Positions 19,292 through 29,789 of a stretch of 64,000 bases of DNA are shown piece by piece (the stretch's first letter is position 1; each line of letters opens with the position of its first letter). Source of the stretch: Levilactobacillus zymae (GTDB lineage Bacteria; Bacillota; Bacilli; Lactobacillales; Lactobacillaceae); NCBI RefSeq assembly GCF_032190635.1, contig NZ_JAVLAS010000001.1, positions 1,922,001 through 1,986,000 on the forward strand, in the 5' to 3' direction. The notes below the pieces were generated by a model that had not been told where the DNA came from, searched no databases, and was given only the letters and a program-made list of their open reading frames with translations. The translations under genes and the position numbers were made by a program.

Positions 19292-20308
19292 TTAATCGTC
19301 AGTTGGTAACGACCGACCTAAGTGACGATAACCGGCCTCGGTGACGACGCGCCCCTTGGCCGTGCGCTTCAGAAATCCGCGTTGTAACAGATAGGGTTCG
19401 TACATGGCCGCCACCGTTTCGGTTTCTTCACCGATGTTGGCCGCCAGGGTGTTGAGCCCCACCGGACCGCCGTTATAGTAGTCGATCATGGTCGTCAGCA
19501 GCTTGATATCCGTCGAGTCTAAGCCCGCGGAATCCACCCGTAACAGGGTCAACGCGTGCTCCACGATTTCCGGATCAATGGTATCGTGATCCGGAGAAAC
19601 CTCCGCAAAGTCACGAACCCGCTTCAATAACCGGTTGGCGATTCGCGGCGTTCCGCGAGAACGCAGTGCGATGGCGTGCGCACCGGCCGGGGCGATCGGT
19701 GTCTGGAAGATGTCGGCCGATCGCAGGACAATCTCTTCCAGGTCGTCGGCGTTGTAGTAGGCCATGTGTTCGACAATGCCGAACCGATCCCGTAACGGTG
19801 CCGATAACAGTCCCGCCCGGGTTGTGGCCCCAATCAACGTAAATGGCGGCAACGGGAAGTGCACCGGATGAGCGGTCGGCCCTTGGCCCACCACGATATC
19901 GATGTAGAAGTCTTCCATTGCCGAGTACAGCATTTCCTCGACCACCTTGGGTAGCCGATGAATCTCGTCGATAAACAAAATGTCTCCGGGTTGTAGCTCG
20001 TTTAATAACGCCACCAGGTCCCCCGGCTTTTCAATGGCCGGGCCACTGGTGGTCCGAATCTGGACCCCCATTTCGTTGGCAATCACCCACGCCAGGGTGG
20101 TCTTCCCTAAGCCAGGCGGGCCATAGAGCAACACGTGATCCAGGGACTCTTCCCGTTGCTTCGCCGCTTGGATGTAGACGTTTAATTCGTGTTTGATCGG
20201 TGCTTGCCCGATGTATTGCCCCAGTGTTTGGGGTCGTAAGGATTTCTCCACGGAATCTTCTCTGGCGTCCTCCGGTTCTGGTGACACTATCCGGTCGTCG
20301 TCTGCCAT
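19292..20308 (-). CDS. ruvB: Holliday junction helicase subunit RuvB
   Basis: Hexameric AAA+ motor of 338 residues. It has Walker [12 protein letters not shown] (about residue 62), Walker [11 protein letters not shown], sensor 1 GATTRAG with the Arg finger region LRDRFGI, and the winged-helix C terminus ending [13 protein letters not shown]. It drives branch migration together with RuvA, encoded 22 bases upstream. AAAGGAGG precedes the ATG. Confidence 0.97.
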   Translation of the reverse strand: MADDDRIVSPEPEDAREDSVEKSLRPQTLGQYIGQAPIKHELNVYIQAAKQREESLDHVLLYGPPGLGKTTLAWVIANEMGVQIRTTSGPAIEKPGDLVALLNELQPGDILFIDEIHRLPKVVEEMLYSAMEDFYIDIVVGQGPTAHPVHFPLPPFTLIGATTRAGLLSAPLRDRFGIVEHMAYYNADDLEEIVLRSADIFQTPIAPAGAHAIALRSRGTPRIANRLLKRVRDFAEVSPDHDTIDPEIVEHALTLLRVDSAGLDSTDIKLLTTMIDYYNGGPVGLNTLAANIGEETETVAAMYEPYLLQRGFLKRTAKGRVVTEAGYRHLGRSLPTDD

Positions 20309-20330
20309 GACCGACCCCTCCTTTCTGACC

Positions 20331-20933
20331 TTACTTGGTCAATAAACGTAAACCTTCACTGAGATAATCGTTGGTATCGTGCCCCGCAAACTGCCGCAAC
20401 TTGGGGGTCACCTTCTTGATGGCCGTTTCACGGTACCCTAACGCCAGTAACGCGGCTAAGGCGTCGTCGAGTTGAGCGTTGCCCTCACCGGTTGTGACGG
20501 TCTCCGGTTCGAAGAGCTCCGGCGTAGCGGCCGGGGCCAAGTCATCGAGCTTGCCTTGCAGATCCAAGACCAGCTGGCCGGCCGTCTTCTTCCCCACCCC
20601 GGGAAACTTGGTCAAGAAACTGACGTCGTTGGTCTTGATGGCCAGCATCAACCCTTGATGATCCGGATTAGCAAGAATTGCCAGGGCACTCTTCGGTCCA
20701 ATCCCGCTGACCGCAATTAATTTCAAGAAGAGCTGTTTCTCCGCGTAGTCACTAAACCCGTAAAGGGTCTGGGCCGAATCGCTAACAGCCTGATAAACGT
20801 AAATGGTCACTTGGTCATCGACCGTGTAGCGGTAAGGGTTGGCCGTGTTGACCAGGTAGCCGACGCCTTGAACGTCCACCACGATATGGTCGGGCGTCAC
20901 CGCCGCCACGGTTCCCCGCAGGTATTCATACAT
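20331..20933 (-). CDS. ruvA: Holliday junction DNA-binding subunit RuvA
   Basis: Protein of 200 residues: N-terminal OB fold ([28 protein letters not shown]), two helix-hairpin-helix motifs ([12 protein letters not shown] and [16 protein letters not shown]), and a C-terminal domain that contacts RuvB. The start ATG 20933 follows AAAGGAG. A candidate promoter and LexA-like box lie in the gap between mutL and this gene, suggesting SOS control of ruvAB. Confidence 0.96.
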   Translation of the reverse strand: MYEYLRGTVAAVTPDHIVVDVQGVGYLVNTANPYRYTVDDQVTIYVYQAVSDSAQTLYGFSDYAEKQLFLKLIAVSGIGPKSALAILANPDHQGLMLAIKTNDVSFLTKFPGVGKKTAGQLVLDLQGKLDDLAPAATPELFEPETVTTGEGNAQLDDALAALLALGYRETAIKKVTPKLRQFAGHDTNDYLSEGLRLLTK

Positions 20934-20953
20934 GCCAGTTTCGCTCCTTTAAG

Positions 20954-20980
20954 AAAACGTATGTTTGCATTTAAATTGTA
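20954..20980 (-). promoter_or_regulatory. Candidate ruvA promoter with LexA-like box
   Basis: Minus strand extended -10 TGG-TACAAT (hexamer 20975-20980), and just downstream CAAACATACGTTTT (20954-20967). That 14-mer matches 12 of 14 positions of CGAACRNRYGTTYC and has a perfect AAAC/GTTT dyad. The -35 is weak. Confidence 0.42.
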
Positions 20981-21008
20981 CCATAACTCTAGAAAAAATT
21001 AAGAGGGA

Positions 21009-23027
21009 CTACTCGCCCCAGTCATCTCCGCTGTGGTGCGGATCTTGGATGCGTTTGAACAGACGTTCCAGGTCCTGGTCGGTTAGGTGGACCAACACGG
21101 GCCGACCGTGCGGGCAATTAAACGGGTTTTCGGCCGTGGCCAGCTTGACCAGTAAGGCCCGGGCCTGCTGATCGTCTAAGTGGTGGTTGGCCTTGATGGC
21201 GCGTTTACAGCTCATCATGATGGCCGTCTTCTCCCGAAAGGCCGCCACGGTTAATTTACCGTCACGTAAGACCCAGTCGATCATTTCCTTGATGGTGTCG
21301 GTCTCCTGCCCCGCCTTAAACCAGGTCGGATGTTCGTGAACGATAAAGCTGTTCGGACCAAACGATTCGAGGTTAACTCCCACGCTGGCTAAGGTGTCTA
21401 GGTGGTCGTTTAAGGCCAAAACGTCGGTAGTGGGGTAATCCAGCACGATGGGCACTAACAGCTTCTGTTCGTCGTCGCTGACCTCCCCAATCGCCTGCCG
21501 GTAGAACTCGTAGTTCACCCGTTCTTGCGCGGCGTGTTGGTCGATCAGATACAACCCATCGTCGGCCTCGGCCAACAGGTAGGTGCCGTGGACCTGTCCC
21601 AGATAACGCAACTGCGGAAAGCGTGGGGTCGCCGAAGTTGATGCGGCCGTGCTCTTCGTCGGAGCAGTCGGCGCCTGATCCGGCGCGCCCAACGCCCAGA
21701 CCTTCCCCTCGTGTTGGTACTTGGCGTCAAATTGCTGCACCAGCGGTAAGCTTAGTTCCGCCTTCTTCTGCACCATCACGGGTTCCACCGGGCTGGTCGC
21801 CGGGGTACTCAACGGGGCCGGTCCCGCCGCAGTCGGTGCTAATGGCGTCGGTTGTGCGGTTGCGGGGGCCGGCTGAGACCTGGGCGTTGCGGCCGATAGC
21901 GGCGCCGACTCGCGGTGTGTCAGAGTCGGTCCCGTGGTCGGCGTGTATTTCTGCGACGCATCGTTTAACGCCATGGTCAGCTGGTCGCTAGCCGCTTCGT
22001 GCGCCTTGGTCTGCGGCAACTCGTTGAAGACGTCCGGAATCAAATTCTCCTGGGATAACCGATCGAAGACCGTTTCTTGAATCAACTGGGTCAACTCGGG
22101 TTCCTGACTGATCCGAACCTCCTGCTTGGTCGGGTGCACGTTCACGTCGACCAATAGCGGGTCCATGGTGATAGCGAGCACCGCTAGTGGGTAACGCCCA
22201 ACCATGAGTTTCGACCCGTACCCCGCCACCAAGGCCTTACTGAGCTGGTAGTTGTGGATGTAGCGGCCGTTGAGCAGGATGGAGATGTACTGGCGACTGG
22301 CCCGCGTCAATTCGGGTAAGCTGACGTAACCGGTCACCTTAAAATCGGGATTTTCCCCAGCAATTGCCACCATCTTCCGGGCACTCTGCACCCCGTAGAT
22401 ACCGGCGATCACCTGTTGGAGATCGCCGCGCCCACTGGTCCGGGTCAGCTCCCGGCCGTTGTGCACCAGTGAAAACGCGATGTTGGGATAACTCAGCGCG
22501 ATGCGGTTAACGATATCGGTGATCTTCGACAGTTCGGTAGTCGGCGACTTCAGGTATTTCAACCGCGCCGGCACGTTGCCGAACAGGTCGGTGACCGTGA
22601 TGTCGGTCCCCTTCCGCGCCGCCGCGGGTTCGTGGGCGACGATGTGGCCGCCCACGTTGTGGATTAGGGTCCCCACGCCGCCGGTCGAGGTGGTCAGCGT
22701 CACGTCCGCCACGGAAGCGATACTGGGTAACGCTTCGCCTCGAAAGCCCAGAGACTGGATCTTAAACAGGTCGCGCCGGTCGGTGATTTTGCTGGTCGCG
22801 TGCCGCTTGAACGCCATTTCGGTGTCGTCATCGGCGATCCCGTCGCCGTCGTCGACCACCGAGATGCGTTTGAGACCGGCCTCTTCGACCGTGATGTCAA
22901 TCTGGGTACTGTGGGCGTCAATGGCGTTTTCCACTAATTCCTTGACCACGGAGGCGGGGCGTTCCACCACTTCACCCGCCGCAATCTGATCGGCTAACAC
23001 CGAGGCTAATTCATGAATTTTCGCCAT
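21009..23027 (-). CDS. mutL: DNA mismatch repair protein MutL
   Basis: Protein of 672 residues. The N-terminal GHKL ATPase shows [17 protein letters not shown] and [14 protein letters not shown]. The C-terminal dimerisation domain carries the endonuclease motif [12 protein letters not shown] and the zinc-region CPHGRPV, so this is a nicking MutL. The two halves are joined by a Pro/Ala/Thr-rich linker (about residues 355-460). It acts after MutS recognises a mismatch; mutS is 29 bases upstream. Confidence 0.97.
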   Translation of the reverse strand: MAKIHELASVLADQIAAGEVVERPASVVKELVENAIDAHSTQIDITVEEAGLKRISVVDDGDGIADDDTEMAFKRHATSKITDRRDLFKIQSLGFRGEALPSIASVADVTLTTSTGGVGTLIHNVGGHIVAHEPAAARKGTDITVTDLFGNVPARLKYLKSPTTELSKITDIVNRIALSYPNIAFSLVHNGRELTRTSGRGDLQQVIAGIYGVQSARKMVAIAGENPDFKVTGYVSLPELTRASRQYISILLNGRYIHNYQLSKALVAGYGSKLMVGRYPLAVLAITMDPLLVDVNVHPTKQEVRISQEPELTQLIQETVFDRLSQENLIPDVFNELPQTKAHEAASDQLTMALNDASQKYTPTTGPTLTHRESAPLSAATPRSQPAPATAQPTPLAPTAAGPAPLSTPATSPVEPVMVQKKAELSLPLVQQFDAKYQHEGKVWALGAPDQAPTAPTKSTAASTSATPRFPQLRYLGQVHGTYLLAEADDGLYLIDQHAAQERVNYEFYRQAIGEVSDDEQKLLVPIVLDYPTTDVLALNDHLDTLASVGVNLESFGPNSFIVHEHPTWFKAGQETDTIKEMIDWVLRDGKLTVAAFREKTAIMMSCKRAIKANHHLDDQQARALLVKLATAENPFNCPHGRPVLVHLTDQDLERLFKRIQDPHHSGDDWGE

Positions 23028-23056
23028 TGTGACCCTTCCTTTCGTGTCGTTAAACT

Positions 23057-25750
23057 TTATTTATTGAGCTTCTGTTGCCACTGATAAACCTGGTTCATAA
23101 TGGCCATCGGCGTCATCCCCATCAGGTTCAGGTCCTTCAATTGGTCCAAGACCTTGGCCTGCGTGGGGTTGAGTTCCGGTTCGTCCGTAAATAGCGACAA
23201 CTGTTGGTCGGCCCCGGCGGTTGGAGCAGCCGGTTCAGGAGCGGTGGCCACTGGTTCTGGCGCCGCCGAACTCGAGACGGCCGGCGGCTTTACCGGCGAT
23301 GTTGCCGGGGCAATGGCCGCAGTCTCCTGTCCCGTAATCACAGCTTTGGTCACGGTCGGCGCCGCGGCCGCCTGTTGTTCGAGCTCTTGTAAGATCACGT
23401 CAGCGCGGTGCAGGAGCGAATCCGGCATCCCCGCCAACTTGGCCACGTGGATCCCGTAGGACTTGTCGGCCGGGCCGGGCTGTACTTGGTGCAAGAAGAC
23501 CAGGTCGCCATCTTGTTCCACGGCCCCCACGTGCACGTTTTTCAATTGCGGGAGGACCGTGTCCAGCGCCGTTAGTTCGTGGTAGTGGGTCGAAAACAGG
23601 GTCTTGGCGTGGACCTTATTGTGGACGTATTCCACGATGGCCTGGGCTAACGCCATCCCATCGTAGGTCGCCGTTCCCCGCCCAATCTCGTCGAACAGGA
23701 TCAGACTATTGGCCGTGGCCTGGCTTAACGCTCGGTTGGCTTCCTGCATTTCGACCATGAAGGTACTCTGGCCCGAAATCAGGTCGTCGGCCGCCCCGAT
23801 GCGCGTAAAGATTTGGTCAAAAATCGGCATTTGCGCCTTTTCGGCGGGCACGAAACACCCCATTTGCGCGATGATCACGGTCAAGGCCAGCTGCCGCATG
23901 TAGGTACTCTTCCCGGACATGTTGGGCCCGGTAATCAGTAAAATATTGGTATCGTCGGGCATGGTCACGTCGTTGGGCACGTAGGATTGACGGCCCAGTA
24001 CCTTTTCGACCACGGGATGCCGGCCCTGCTGGATATCCAAAACGTGGTCCGGCGTAAAGGTCGGCTTCACGAAGTGGTAGTCTTCGCTGACCACCGCAAA
24101 ACTTTGGAGCACGTCTAAGCTGGCAATCGCGGCGGCCAGCGTTTGTAGCCGGGTGATCGCCTGCTTGACCTGTTCGCGCAGGTCCACGAACAGCTGGTAT
24201 TCTAAGGCAACCGACTTTTCCTCGGCCTCTAAGATCAGGCGTTCCTTGTCCTTGAGTTCCGGCGTGGAGAACCGCTCGGCGTTGGCCAACGTTTGTTTAC
24301 GTTCGTAACGGTCGGCCGGTAGCTTATTCAGGTTAACCTTGGTGACTTCGATGTAGTAACCGAAAACGTGATTGTATCCGATCTTCAGGTTATTAATGCC
24401 CGTGACCTCGCGTTCGTGGGCCTCCATCTCGGCCAGCCACTTCTTACCGTTCCGCATGGCGTCGCGGTAGGTGTCGAGCTGGTCATTATACCCGTCGCGA
24501 ATCACCCCACCGTCGGTCACCGACAGTGGCGGTTCCGGCACGATGGCCGCACGAATCGCCGCGGCCACGTCACTGACCGGGTCGAGTTGGTCGAGCATCG
24601 GGTCAAAGACGGCTTCGTCGAGTTCTTCTAGGGTGTGTTTGATTTGAGGAACCTGTTCCAGCGACGTTTGCAGTTGGATCAGGTCGCGACCGTTGACGCT
24701 ACCGAAGGCCACCCGCCCGGCTAACCGTTCCAGGTCATAGACCTTGACCAGTTCGTCTTGGAGGCTGTTACGTTCGAAATAGTGGTCGAGTAACGCCCCG
24801 ACCTTGGCTTGACGGTCTTCGATCTGGGCCCGGTCGATCAGAGGACGGTCCAACCATTGCTTGAGCAGCCGGCCGCCCATCGCGGTCTTGGTCTCGTCTA
24901 ATAACCACAACAACGTCCCGGACTTTTTCTTGGTCCGCAAGTTCTGGGTCAGTTCCAGATTGACCTGCGACGAGTGGTCGAACTTTAAAAACGCCGTCGG
25001 GCGGTAAGCCACGGCCCGTTGCAGGTGCGCGAGGCTGCGCTTTTGCGTCACGGTCACGTAGGTCACCAGCAAGCCCACAACCTGGATGAGCCGCGGGTCG
25101 GTCAGGTCCTGTTCCACGTAGCTGACTTCCGAACTCGGTTGCACGGCCAACTGTTGGGAGACCAACAGGCCCAGCTTTTTCAGCCGCTCCGTGAGGTCGG
25201 TCGGGATGCTGGCGTCCACCACGACTTCCTTGGTCTGCAGGCTCATGAGTTCGTTCATCACCGTGGTCAGATTGTCGATGGCGGCCACTTTCAGTTCCCC
25301 GGTCGACAGGTCGGTGTAGGCCAACCCGTAATGGTCGGGCTGGGGCATGATCAGCGCCGTTAAATAGTTGTTGCGCTTGGCGCCGGCCGCCCCGGTATCG
25401 GTCTGGGTTCCGGGGGTGACCAGTTGAATAACCTCGCGCTTGACCATCCCCTTGGCCAGCTTCGGGTCCTCCATCTGTTCGCAGATGGCGACCTTATACC
25501 CCTGGTCTACCAGGATATCGATGTAGTTTTGCACGGCCTTGTGCGGCACCCCGCACATGGGGATCGGATTCTTCGCGCTATGGCTCCGGGTGGTCAGAGT
25601 CAGTTCCAGGAGTTGGGAGCCCTTGACGGCGTCCTCGTTAAACATTTCGTAAAAGTCTCCCAGCCGGTAAAACAGAAAGGCGTCGGGATATTGATCCTTG
25701 ATTTTCTGGTACTGGGCCATCATTGGCGTTTGTTTTGGTGTACTACTCAT
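23057..25750 (-). CDS. mutS: DNA mismatch recognition protein MutS
   Basis: Protein of 897 residues. The mismatch-reading loop is in [10 protein letters not shown] (about residue 29), and the clamp and lever domains fill the middle. The ATPase has Walker [13 protein letters not shown] (about residue 613), Walker [16 protein letters not shown] and the FSTHYHEL switch. Between the ATPase and the C-terminal dimerisation helix is a Pro/Ala/Val-rich linker (about residues 805-850), similar in character to the one in MutL. Confidence 0.97.
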   Translation of the reverse strand: MSSTPKQTPMMAQYQKIKDQYPDAFLFYRLGDFYEMFNEDAVKGSQLLELTLTTRSHSAKNPIPMCGVPHKAVQNYIDILVDQGYKVAICEQMEDPKLAKGMVKREVIQLVTPGTQTDTGAAGAKRNNYLTALIMPQPDHYGLAYTDLSTGELKVAAIDNLTTVMNELMSLQTKEVVVDASIPTDLTERLKKLGLLVSQQLAVQPSSEVSYVEQDLTDPRLIQVVGLLVTYVTVTQKRSLAHLQRAVAYRPTAFLKFDHSSQVNLELTQNLRTKKKSGTLLWLLDETKTAMGGRLLKQWLDRPLIDRAQIEDRQAKVGALLDHYFERNSLQDELVKVYDLERLAGRVAFGSVNGRDLIQLQTSLEQVPQIKHTLEELDEAVFDPMLDQLDPVSDVAAAIRAAIVPEPPLSVTDGGVIRDGYNDQLDTYRDAMRNGKKWLAEMEAHEREVTGINNLKIGYNHVFGYYIEVTKVNLNKLPADRYERKQTLANAERFSTPELKDKERLILEAEEKSVALEYQLFVDLREQVKQAITRLQTLAAAIASLDVLQSFAVVSEDYHFVKPTFTPDHVLDIQQGRHPVVEKVLGRQSYVPNDVTMPDDTNILLITGPNMSGKSTYMRQLALTVIIAQMGCFVPAEKAQMPIFDQIFTRIGAADDLISGQSTFMVEMQEANRALSQATANSLILFDEIGRGTATYDGMALAQAIVEYVHNKVHAKTLFSTHYHELTALDTVLPQLKNVHVGAVEQDGDLVFLHQVQPGPADKSYGIHVAKLAGMPDSLLHRADVILQELEQQAAAAPTVTKAVITGQETAAIAPATSPVKPPAVSSSAAPEPVATAPEPAAPTAGADQQLSLFTDEPELNPTQAKVLDQLKDLNLMGMTPMAIMNQVYQWQQKLNK

Positions 25751-25781
25751 GAAAAATGTGTCATCCTTCCATTTTTAGCGC

Positions 25782-26579
25782 TTAACCTTGATACGGGTGT
25801 TGGGGGCCGATTAGAATCTCGTGAATGGCGGTCGCGTGGCCCGTTTTATCGTTAAGGTCGATCACACAACCGGAGAGGAGCCCGGGCCCCTGTTCTTGGA
25901 CCGTATACCGCGCCGGGCGCTGGTTTTCGAATTTAGTAATGACGCTATCGGCCTGCATGCCTAAGATGCTATCGGCCGGACCAGTCATCCCCACCTCGGT
26001 CAGAAAGGCCGTCTGGTGGTCCAAGACCTGGGCGTCACTAGTCTGCACGTGGGTGTGGGTGCCAACCACCGCCGACACGTCGCCGGTAAAGCGCATGGCA
26101 AAGGCCCGCTTTTCGCTGGTGACCTCGCCGTGAAAATCGACGAAGACAAACGGCGTGTCGAGGTCATCCACCAGCTCCGCCATCATGGCGAACGGGTCAT
26201 CGACCAGCTGGTTCATGAAGACCCGGCCCTGTAAGTTGACCACGGCGAGCGTCTGTTGGTTGACCTTGATCTTGGTCCACCCTTGACCGGGCGTTGGTCC
26301 CGGAAAGTTAGCGGGTCGGACCAAGCGGTTGGCGTCATCGATGAAGTCGAACAGTTCGGCGTTATCCCAGGTGTGGTTCCCCATGGTGACCACGTCGGCC
26401 CCGTCCTTTAAAAGTTGTTTATAAATCTTGTAGCTAATCCCCCGACCGACCGCAGTTGAATTTTCACCGTTAACGATGGTGACCTGCGGCTTCAAATCCC
26501 GCTTGAGTTGTGGTAAATACTCGTGAATCATGGCCTGGCCAACGTTTCCAACCACGTCACCAACAAACAAAATACGCAT
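25782..26579 (-). CDS. ymdB: YmdB-type metallophosphoesterase
   Basis: Enzyme of 265 residues of the YmdB/TIGR00282 family. Ligand motifs in order are FVGDVVGNVG, IVNGENSTAVGRGI, TMGNHTWDN, FVDFHGEVTSEK and GTHTHVQTSD. Bacillus YmdB hydrolyses 2',3'-cyclic nucleotides and influences biofilm and motility decisions. The start is ATG 26579, at the conserved RILFVGD strand and after AGGGG. ymdB next to rny is the usual Firmicute arrangement, here separated by a terminator. Confidence 0.92.
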   Translation of the reverse strand: MRILFVGDVVGNVGQAMIHEYLPQLKRDLKPQVTIVNGENSTAVGRGISYKIYKQLLKDGADVVTMGNHTWDNAELFDFIDDANRLVRPANFPGPTPGQGWTKIKVNQQTLAVVNLQGRVFMNQLVDDPFAMMAELVDDLDTPFVFVDFHGEVTSEKRAFAMRFTGDVSAVVGTHTHVQTSDAQVLDHQTAFLTEVGMTGPADSILGMQADSVITKFENQRPARYTVQEQGPGLLSGCVIDLNDKTGHATAIHEILIGPQHPYQG

Positions 26580-26671
26580 CTTTGTACCCCTATCTTGACG
26601 GGCCACTCTAGCGGCGACCCCCGTCGTTATAAATATTGTCTATTTTACCATGCTTTTTTCGTCCATGACGT

Positions 26672-26700
26672 AAAAAAGCTAGGACCAATTGGCCTAGCTT
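26672..26700 (-). terminator. Terminator between rny and ymdB
   Basis: Stem AAGCTAGG-CC / GGCCTAGCTT with a one-base bulge and AATT loop, followed on the minus strand by TTTTTT. Confidence 0.8.
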
Positions 26701-26707
26701 CTCTGAC

Positions 26708-28267
26708 TTATTTTGCATATTCAACTGACCGTACTTCCCGAATCACGGAAACCTTGACGTGACCTGGATAATCCAAGTCACCCTCAATTTGTTTCTTGAT
26801 GTCGCGGGCCAAGACCACGGCATCCGTATCGGAAATTTTCTCCGGCCGCACAATCACGCGAACTTCCCGGCCCGCTTGGATGGCAAAACTATGATCGACG
26901 CCATCAAACTGGTTGGCAATCGTTTCTAGCTTGTCTAAGCGGTGAATGTAACTTTCCAGGGAATCCGACCGTGCGCCTGGTCGGGTCGCGGAAATCGTAT
27001 CCGCGGTACTGACCAGTTCCGCAATCACGGATTGCGGCGCCGTCTGGTCTGCTTGAGCGGCGATGGCGTTCACCACGGTCGAACTTTCCCGGTACTTCTT
27101 CGCCAGGTCCGTTCCAAGCGTGATGTACGAACTGTCATCCTCGTGCTCTGCAGCGCGGCCAATATCATGTAGTAATCCTGCACGTTTTGCTAACGTAACA
27201 TCCTCACCGAGTTCGGCGGCTAAGACCCCAGTGATCTTCGCCACTTCAATGGAATGGGCTAACGCATTTTGCCCATGAGAAATTCGGAAATTCAACCGCC
27301 CGACCAGCTTAATCAGCTCGGGGTGCATGGAATGAATTCCCAAATCAAAGGTCGCCTGTTCTCCAAGTTCGCGGACGTGTTCGCCCAGCTCCTTCTTCGC
27401 CTTAGCCACCATTTCTTCAATCCGCGCCGGATGAATCCGACCGTCTTGAATTAACTTCTCTAGCGCGATCTTCGCGACTTCACGTCGTAACGGATCAAAC
27501 CCACTCAAGACGACCGCTTCCGGTGTATCATCGATAATTAAATCGATACCGGTCAACGTTTCTAGGGTCCGAATATTCCGGCCTTCCCGACCAATAATTC
27601 GTCCCTTCATATCGTCGTTCGGGAGCGTCACCACGGTAATCGTCGTTTCGGTCACCATGTCGGCGGCACTCCGTTGAATGGCCGACACAATCAGGTCCTT
27701 AGCGTTGGCCTGGGCCGTCTTGCGCGCAGTTTCTTCGCTTTCCTTAATCATTTTTGCCCGTTCCCCGGCCAAAGCCGTTTTGGCTTCGGAAATAATCAGG
27801 TCTCGTGCATCTTCCTGGGAGAGAGCAACGACGGATTCAACCGCCGTTTGCCGTTTTTCAATCAGTGAGTCTGCTTGTTGTTGCTTTTTAGTCAAATTCT
27901 GCTCTTCAGCGCTTAACTTTTTATCCCGTCGATTCAAGGCGTTCTCACGCTTCTCCAACGAGTTGTCTTTGCGATCCAGCGTTTCTTCCCGCTGAATCAA
28001 CCGATCCTCTTGCTTCTGAACTTCGGCTCGGCGTTGCTTGAGCTCCTGTTCAACTTCCGCACGATACTGATGACTGTCCTCTTTAGCACTTAATAGCGCT
28101 TCTTTGGTAGCCGTCTCGGCCTGCTTGTGAGCCTCTGCCAATACACCCTTGGCCGTGTACTTAGCAGCATCTAACTTACGTTCATGGACGGATTTCCGTA
28201 GATAATAACCACCCACGACACCAACAACGATAGCGATGATTGCGAGGATTATGCTTGGAACACTCAT
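26708..28267 (-). CDS. rny: Ribonuclease Y
   Basis: Endoribonuclease of 519 residues that starts mRNA decay at the membrane. It has an N-terminal transmembrane helix (about residues 4-24), a long Glu/Lys/Gln-rich coiled coil (about 30-190), a KH domain with [11 protein letters not shown], and an HD domain with [13 protein letters not shown] (metal-binding HD). C-terminal positions such as [14 protein letters not shown] are conserved. GGAGGTGG precedes the ATG. It has its own promoter. Confidence 0.96.
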   Translation of the reverse strand: MSVPSIILAIIAIVVGVVGGYYLRKSVHERKLDAAKYTAKGVLAEAHKQAETATKEALLSAKEDSHQYRAEVEQELKQRRAEVQKQEDRLIQREETLDRKDNSLEKRENALNRRDKKLSAEEQNLTKKQQQADSLIEKRQTAVESVVALSQEDARDLIISEAKTALAGERAKMIKESEETARKTAQANAKDLIVSAIQRSAADMVTETTITVVTLPNDDMKGRIIGREGRNIRTLETLTGIDLIIDDTPEAVVLSGFDPLRREVAKIALEKLIQDGRIHPARIEEMVAKAKKELGEHVRELGEQATFDLGIHSMHPELIKLVGRLNFRISHGQNALAHSIEVAKITGVLAAELGEDVTLAKRAGLLHDIGRAAEHEDDSSYITLGTDLAKKYRESSTVVNAIAAQADQTAPQSVIAELVSTADTISATRPGARSDSLESYIHRLDKLETIANQFDGVDHSFAIQAGREVRVIVRPEKISDTDAVVLARDIKKQIEGDLDYPGHVKVSVIREVRSVEYAK

Positions 28268-28349
28268 GATTCCACCTCCGCATCATCAAAAATGACTAAT
28301 TAAAAATCAGACTTTTTAAGATGTTTGTATGATAACTGACACAAATTCA

Positions 28350-28378
28350 ATTTTAATAGTTGCCACCAAGCCTGTCAA
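28350..28378 (-). promoter_or_regulatory. Promoter of rny
   Basis: Minus strand TTGACA (28373-28378), 17-base spacer, TAAAAT (28350-28355), giving a leader of about 75 bases. Nothing else was recognised in the 28268-28524 gap apart from the recA terminator. Confidence 0.75.
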
Positions 28379-28484
28379 CTAAACTCACCAGAAAGCCGCA
28401 CGAAGTTCACCGCTAGTTCGCGATTCTACGACTGAATCTCCCGAATCTGACTCATGATCAACCCATGGGGGCAATTTTTCCAAT

Positions 28485-28514
28485 AAAAAAGGCTTGAGCT
28501 CACCGGCTCAAACC
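28485..28514 (-). terminator. Terminator of recA
   Basis: Imperfect stem GGCTTGAGC / GGCTCAAACC around a short loop, followed on the minus strand by TTTTTT. Confidence 0.75.
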
Positions 28515-28524
28515 AATTCTTACG

Positions 28525-29697
28525 TTATTTATGATGGTTCGGCTGAATCACCGTGGCACCGGAGTTGCCGGGTGTCCCGGGCGTGGTATCCACCTTGGAC
28601 GCCGGTTTCGTCGCGGCATCCTTAGGCGTTGCCTTGGCATCGGCTTTAGCACCGTCCTTGGACTTATCCGCCTTAGCATCCTTCGGGTCGGCTGTTGACG
28701 CGTCCTCATCGGCCACCCCATACGCAGCGCGAACCCGTTGATTGACTTCCGCCATCATGTCCGGGTGATCCGCCAGGTATTGCTTGGCATTCTCCCGGCC
28801 TTGGCCGATCCGGTCTTCACCGTACGAGTACCAGGCGCCACTCTTATCAACGATGTCTTTTTCCACCGCCATGTCGAGCAGTTCACCGGTTTGGGAAATC
28901 CCGTGACCGTACATGATGTCCACTTCGGCCTTCTTAAACGGCGGCGCAACCTTGTTCTTCACGACCTTGATCCGGGTGCGGTTCCCAATGACGTCCGTGC
29001 CGTTCTTGATTTGTTCGGCCCGACGAACTTCCAACCGAATCGTCGAGTAGAACTTCAGAGCCCGGCCACCAGGCGTTACTTCAGGATTTCCGAACATCAC
29101 GCCGACCTTTTCCCGAATCTGGTTAATAAACAGGGCAATGGTCTTGGTTTTGTTAATGGTCCCCGATAATTTCCGCAAAGCTTGCGACATTAACCGAGCC
29201 TGCAACCCCACGTGGGCGTCACCCATTTCGCCTTCGATTTCGGCCCGTGGTACTAAGGCCGCCACAGAATCGACCACCACGATGTCTACGGCACCGGAAG
29301 ACACCAGGGCATCCGTAATCTGTAGTCCCTGTTCACCGGTATCCGGTTGGGACAGTAGCAGATTATCGATATCGACACCCAGCGCCGTCGCATAGGCAGG
29401 GTCCAAGGCGTTTTCGGCATCAATATAGGCTGCCGTGCCGCCTCGCTTTTGCACTTCGGCAACCGCGTGTAAAGCCACCGTGGTTTTCCCAGACGATTCG
29501 GGACCATAGATTTCTACGATCCGTCCCCGGGGGTAACCGCCGACTCCTAAGGCTACGTCTAAAGCCAACGAGCCAGATGGGACGGTCAAGATTTGCATCT
29601 TGGTATCGTCGCCCATCCGCATGATGGACCCCTTACCGAAGTCCTTTTCGATCTTTTTCAGCGCTTTATCTAACGCCGCTTGTCGTTCGTCAGCCAT
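28525..29697 (-). CDS. recA: Recombinase RecA
   Basis: Protein of 390 residues. The core has Walker [14 protein letters not shown] (about residue 66), Walker [21 protein letters not shown] (L1/L2 region) and [17 protein letters not shown]. After about residue 327 comes a tail of some 60 residues rich in Asp, Lys and Ala, then Thr/Pro/Gly. This is longer than the acidic tail of E. coli RecA. It performs strand exchange and stimulates LexA cleavage. AAAGGAGG precedes the ATG. Confidence 0.97.
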   Translation of the reverse strand: MADERQAALDKALKKIEKDFGKGSIMRMGDDTKMQILTVPSGSLALDVALGVGGYPRGRIVEIYGPESSGKTTVALHAVAEVQKRGGTAAYIDAENALDPAYATALGVDIDNLLLSQPDTGEQGLQITDALVSSGAVDIVVVDSVAALVPRAEIEGEMGDAHVGLQARLMSQALRKLSGTINKTKTIALFINQIREKVGVMFGNPEVTPGGRALKFYSTIRLEVRRAEQIKNGTDVIGNRTRIKVVKNKVAPPFKKAEVDIMYGHGISQTGELLDMAVEKDIVDKSGAWYSYGEDRIGQGRENAKQYLADHPDMMAEVNQRVRAAYGVADEDASTADPKDAKADKSKDGAKADAKATPKDAATKPASKVDTTPGTPGNSGATVIQPNHHK

Positions 29698-29736
29698 CCA
29701 AATCCTCCTTTAGTTGCTCTTAAATATTCAAGTAAT

Positions 29737-29765
29737 ACTATACCGATTTTGTTCCCAGAATGCAA
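29737..29765 (-). promoter_or_regulatory. Promoter of recA
   Basis: Minus strand TTGCAT (29760-29765), 17-base spacer, TATAGT (29737-29742), located in the cinA-recA gap. Confidence 0.7.
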
Positions 29766-29774
29766 GTGAAAAGA

Positions 29775-29786
29775 GAACAAAAGTTC
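29775..29786. promoter_or_regulatory. Candidate LexA box upstream of recA
   Basis: Palindromic core GAAC-AAAA-GTTC, immediately after the cinA stop and nine bases upstream of the recA -35. The half sites are perfect, but the centre departs from the RNRY rule. Confidence 0.5.
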
Positions 29787-29789
29787 CCC

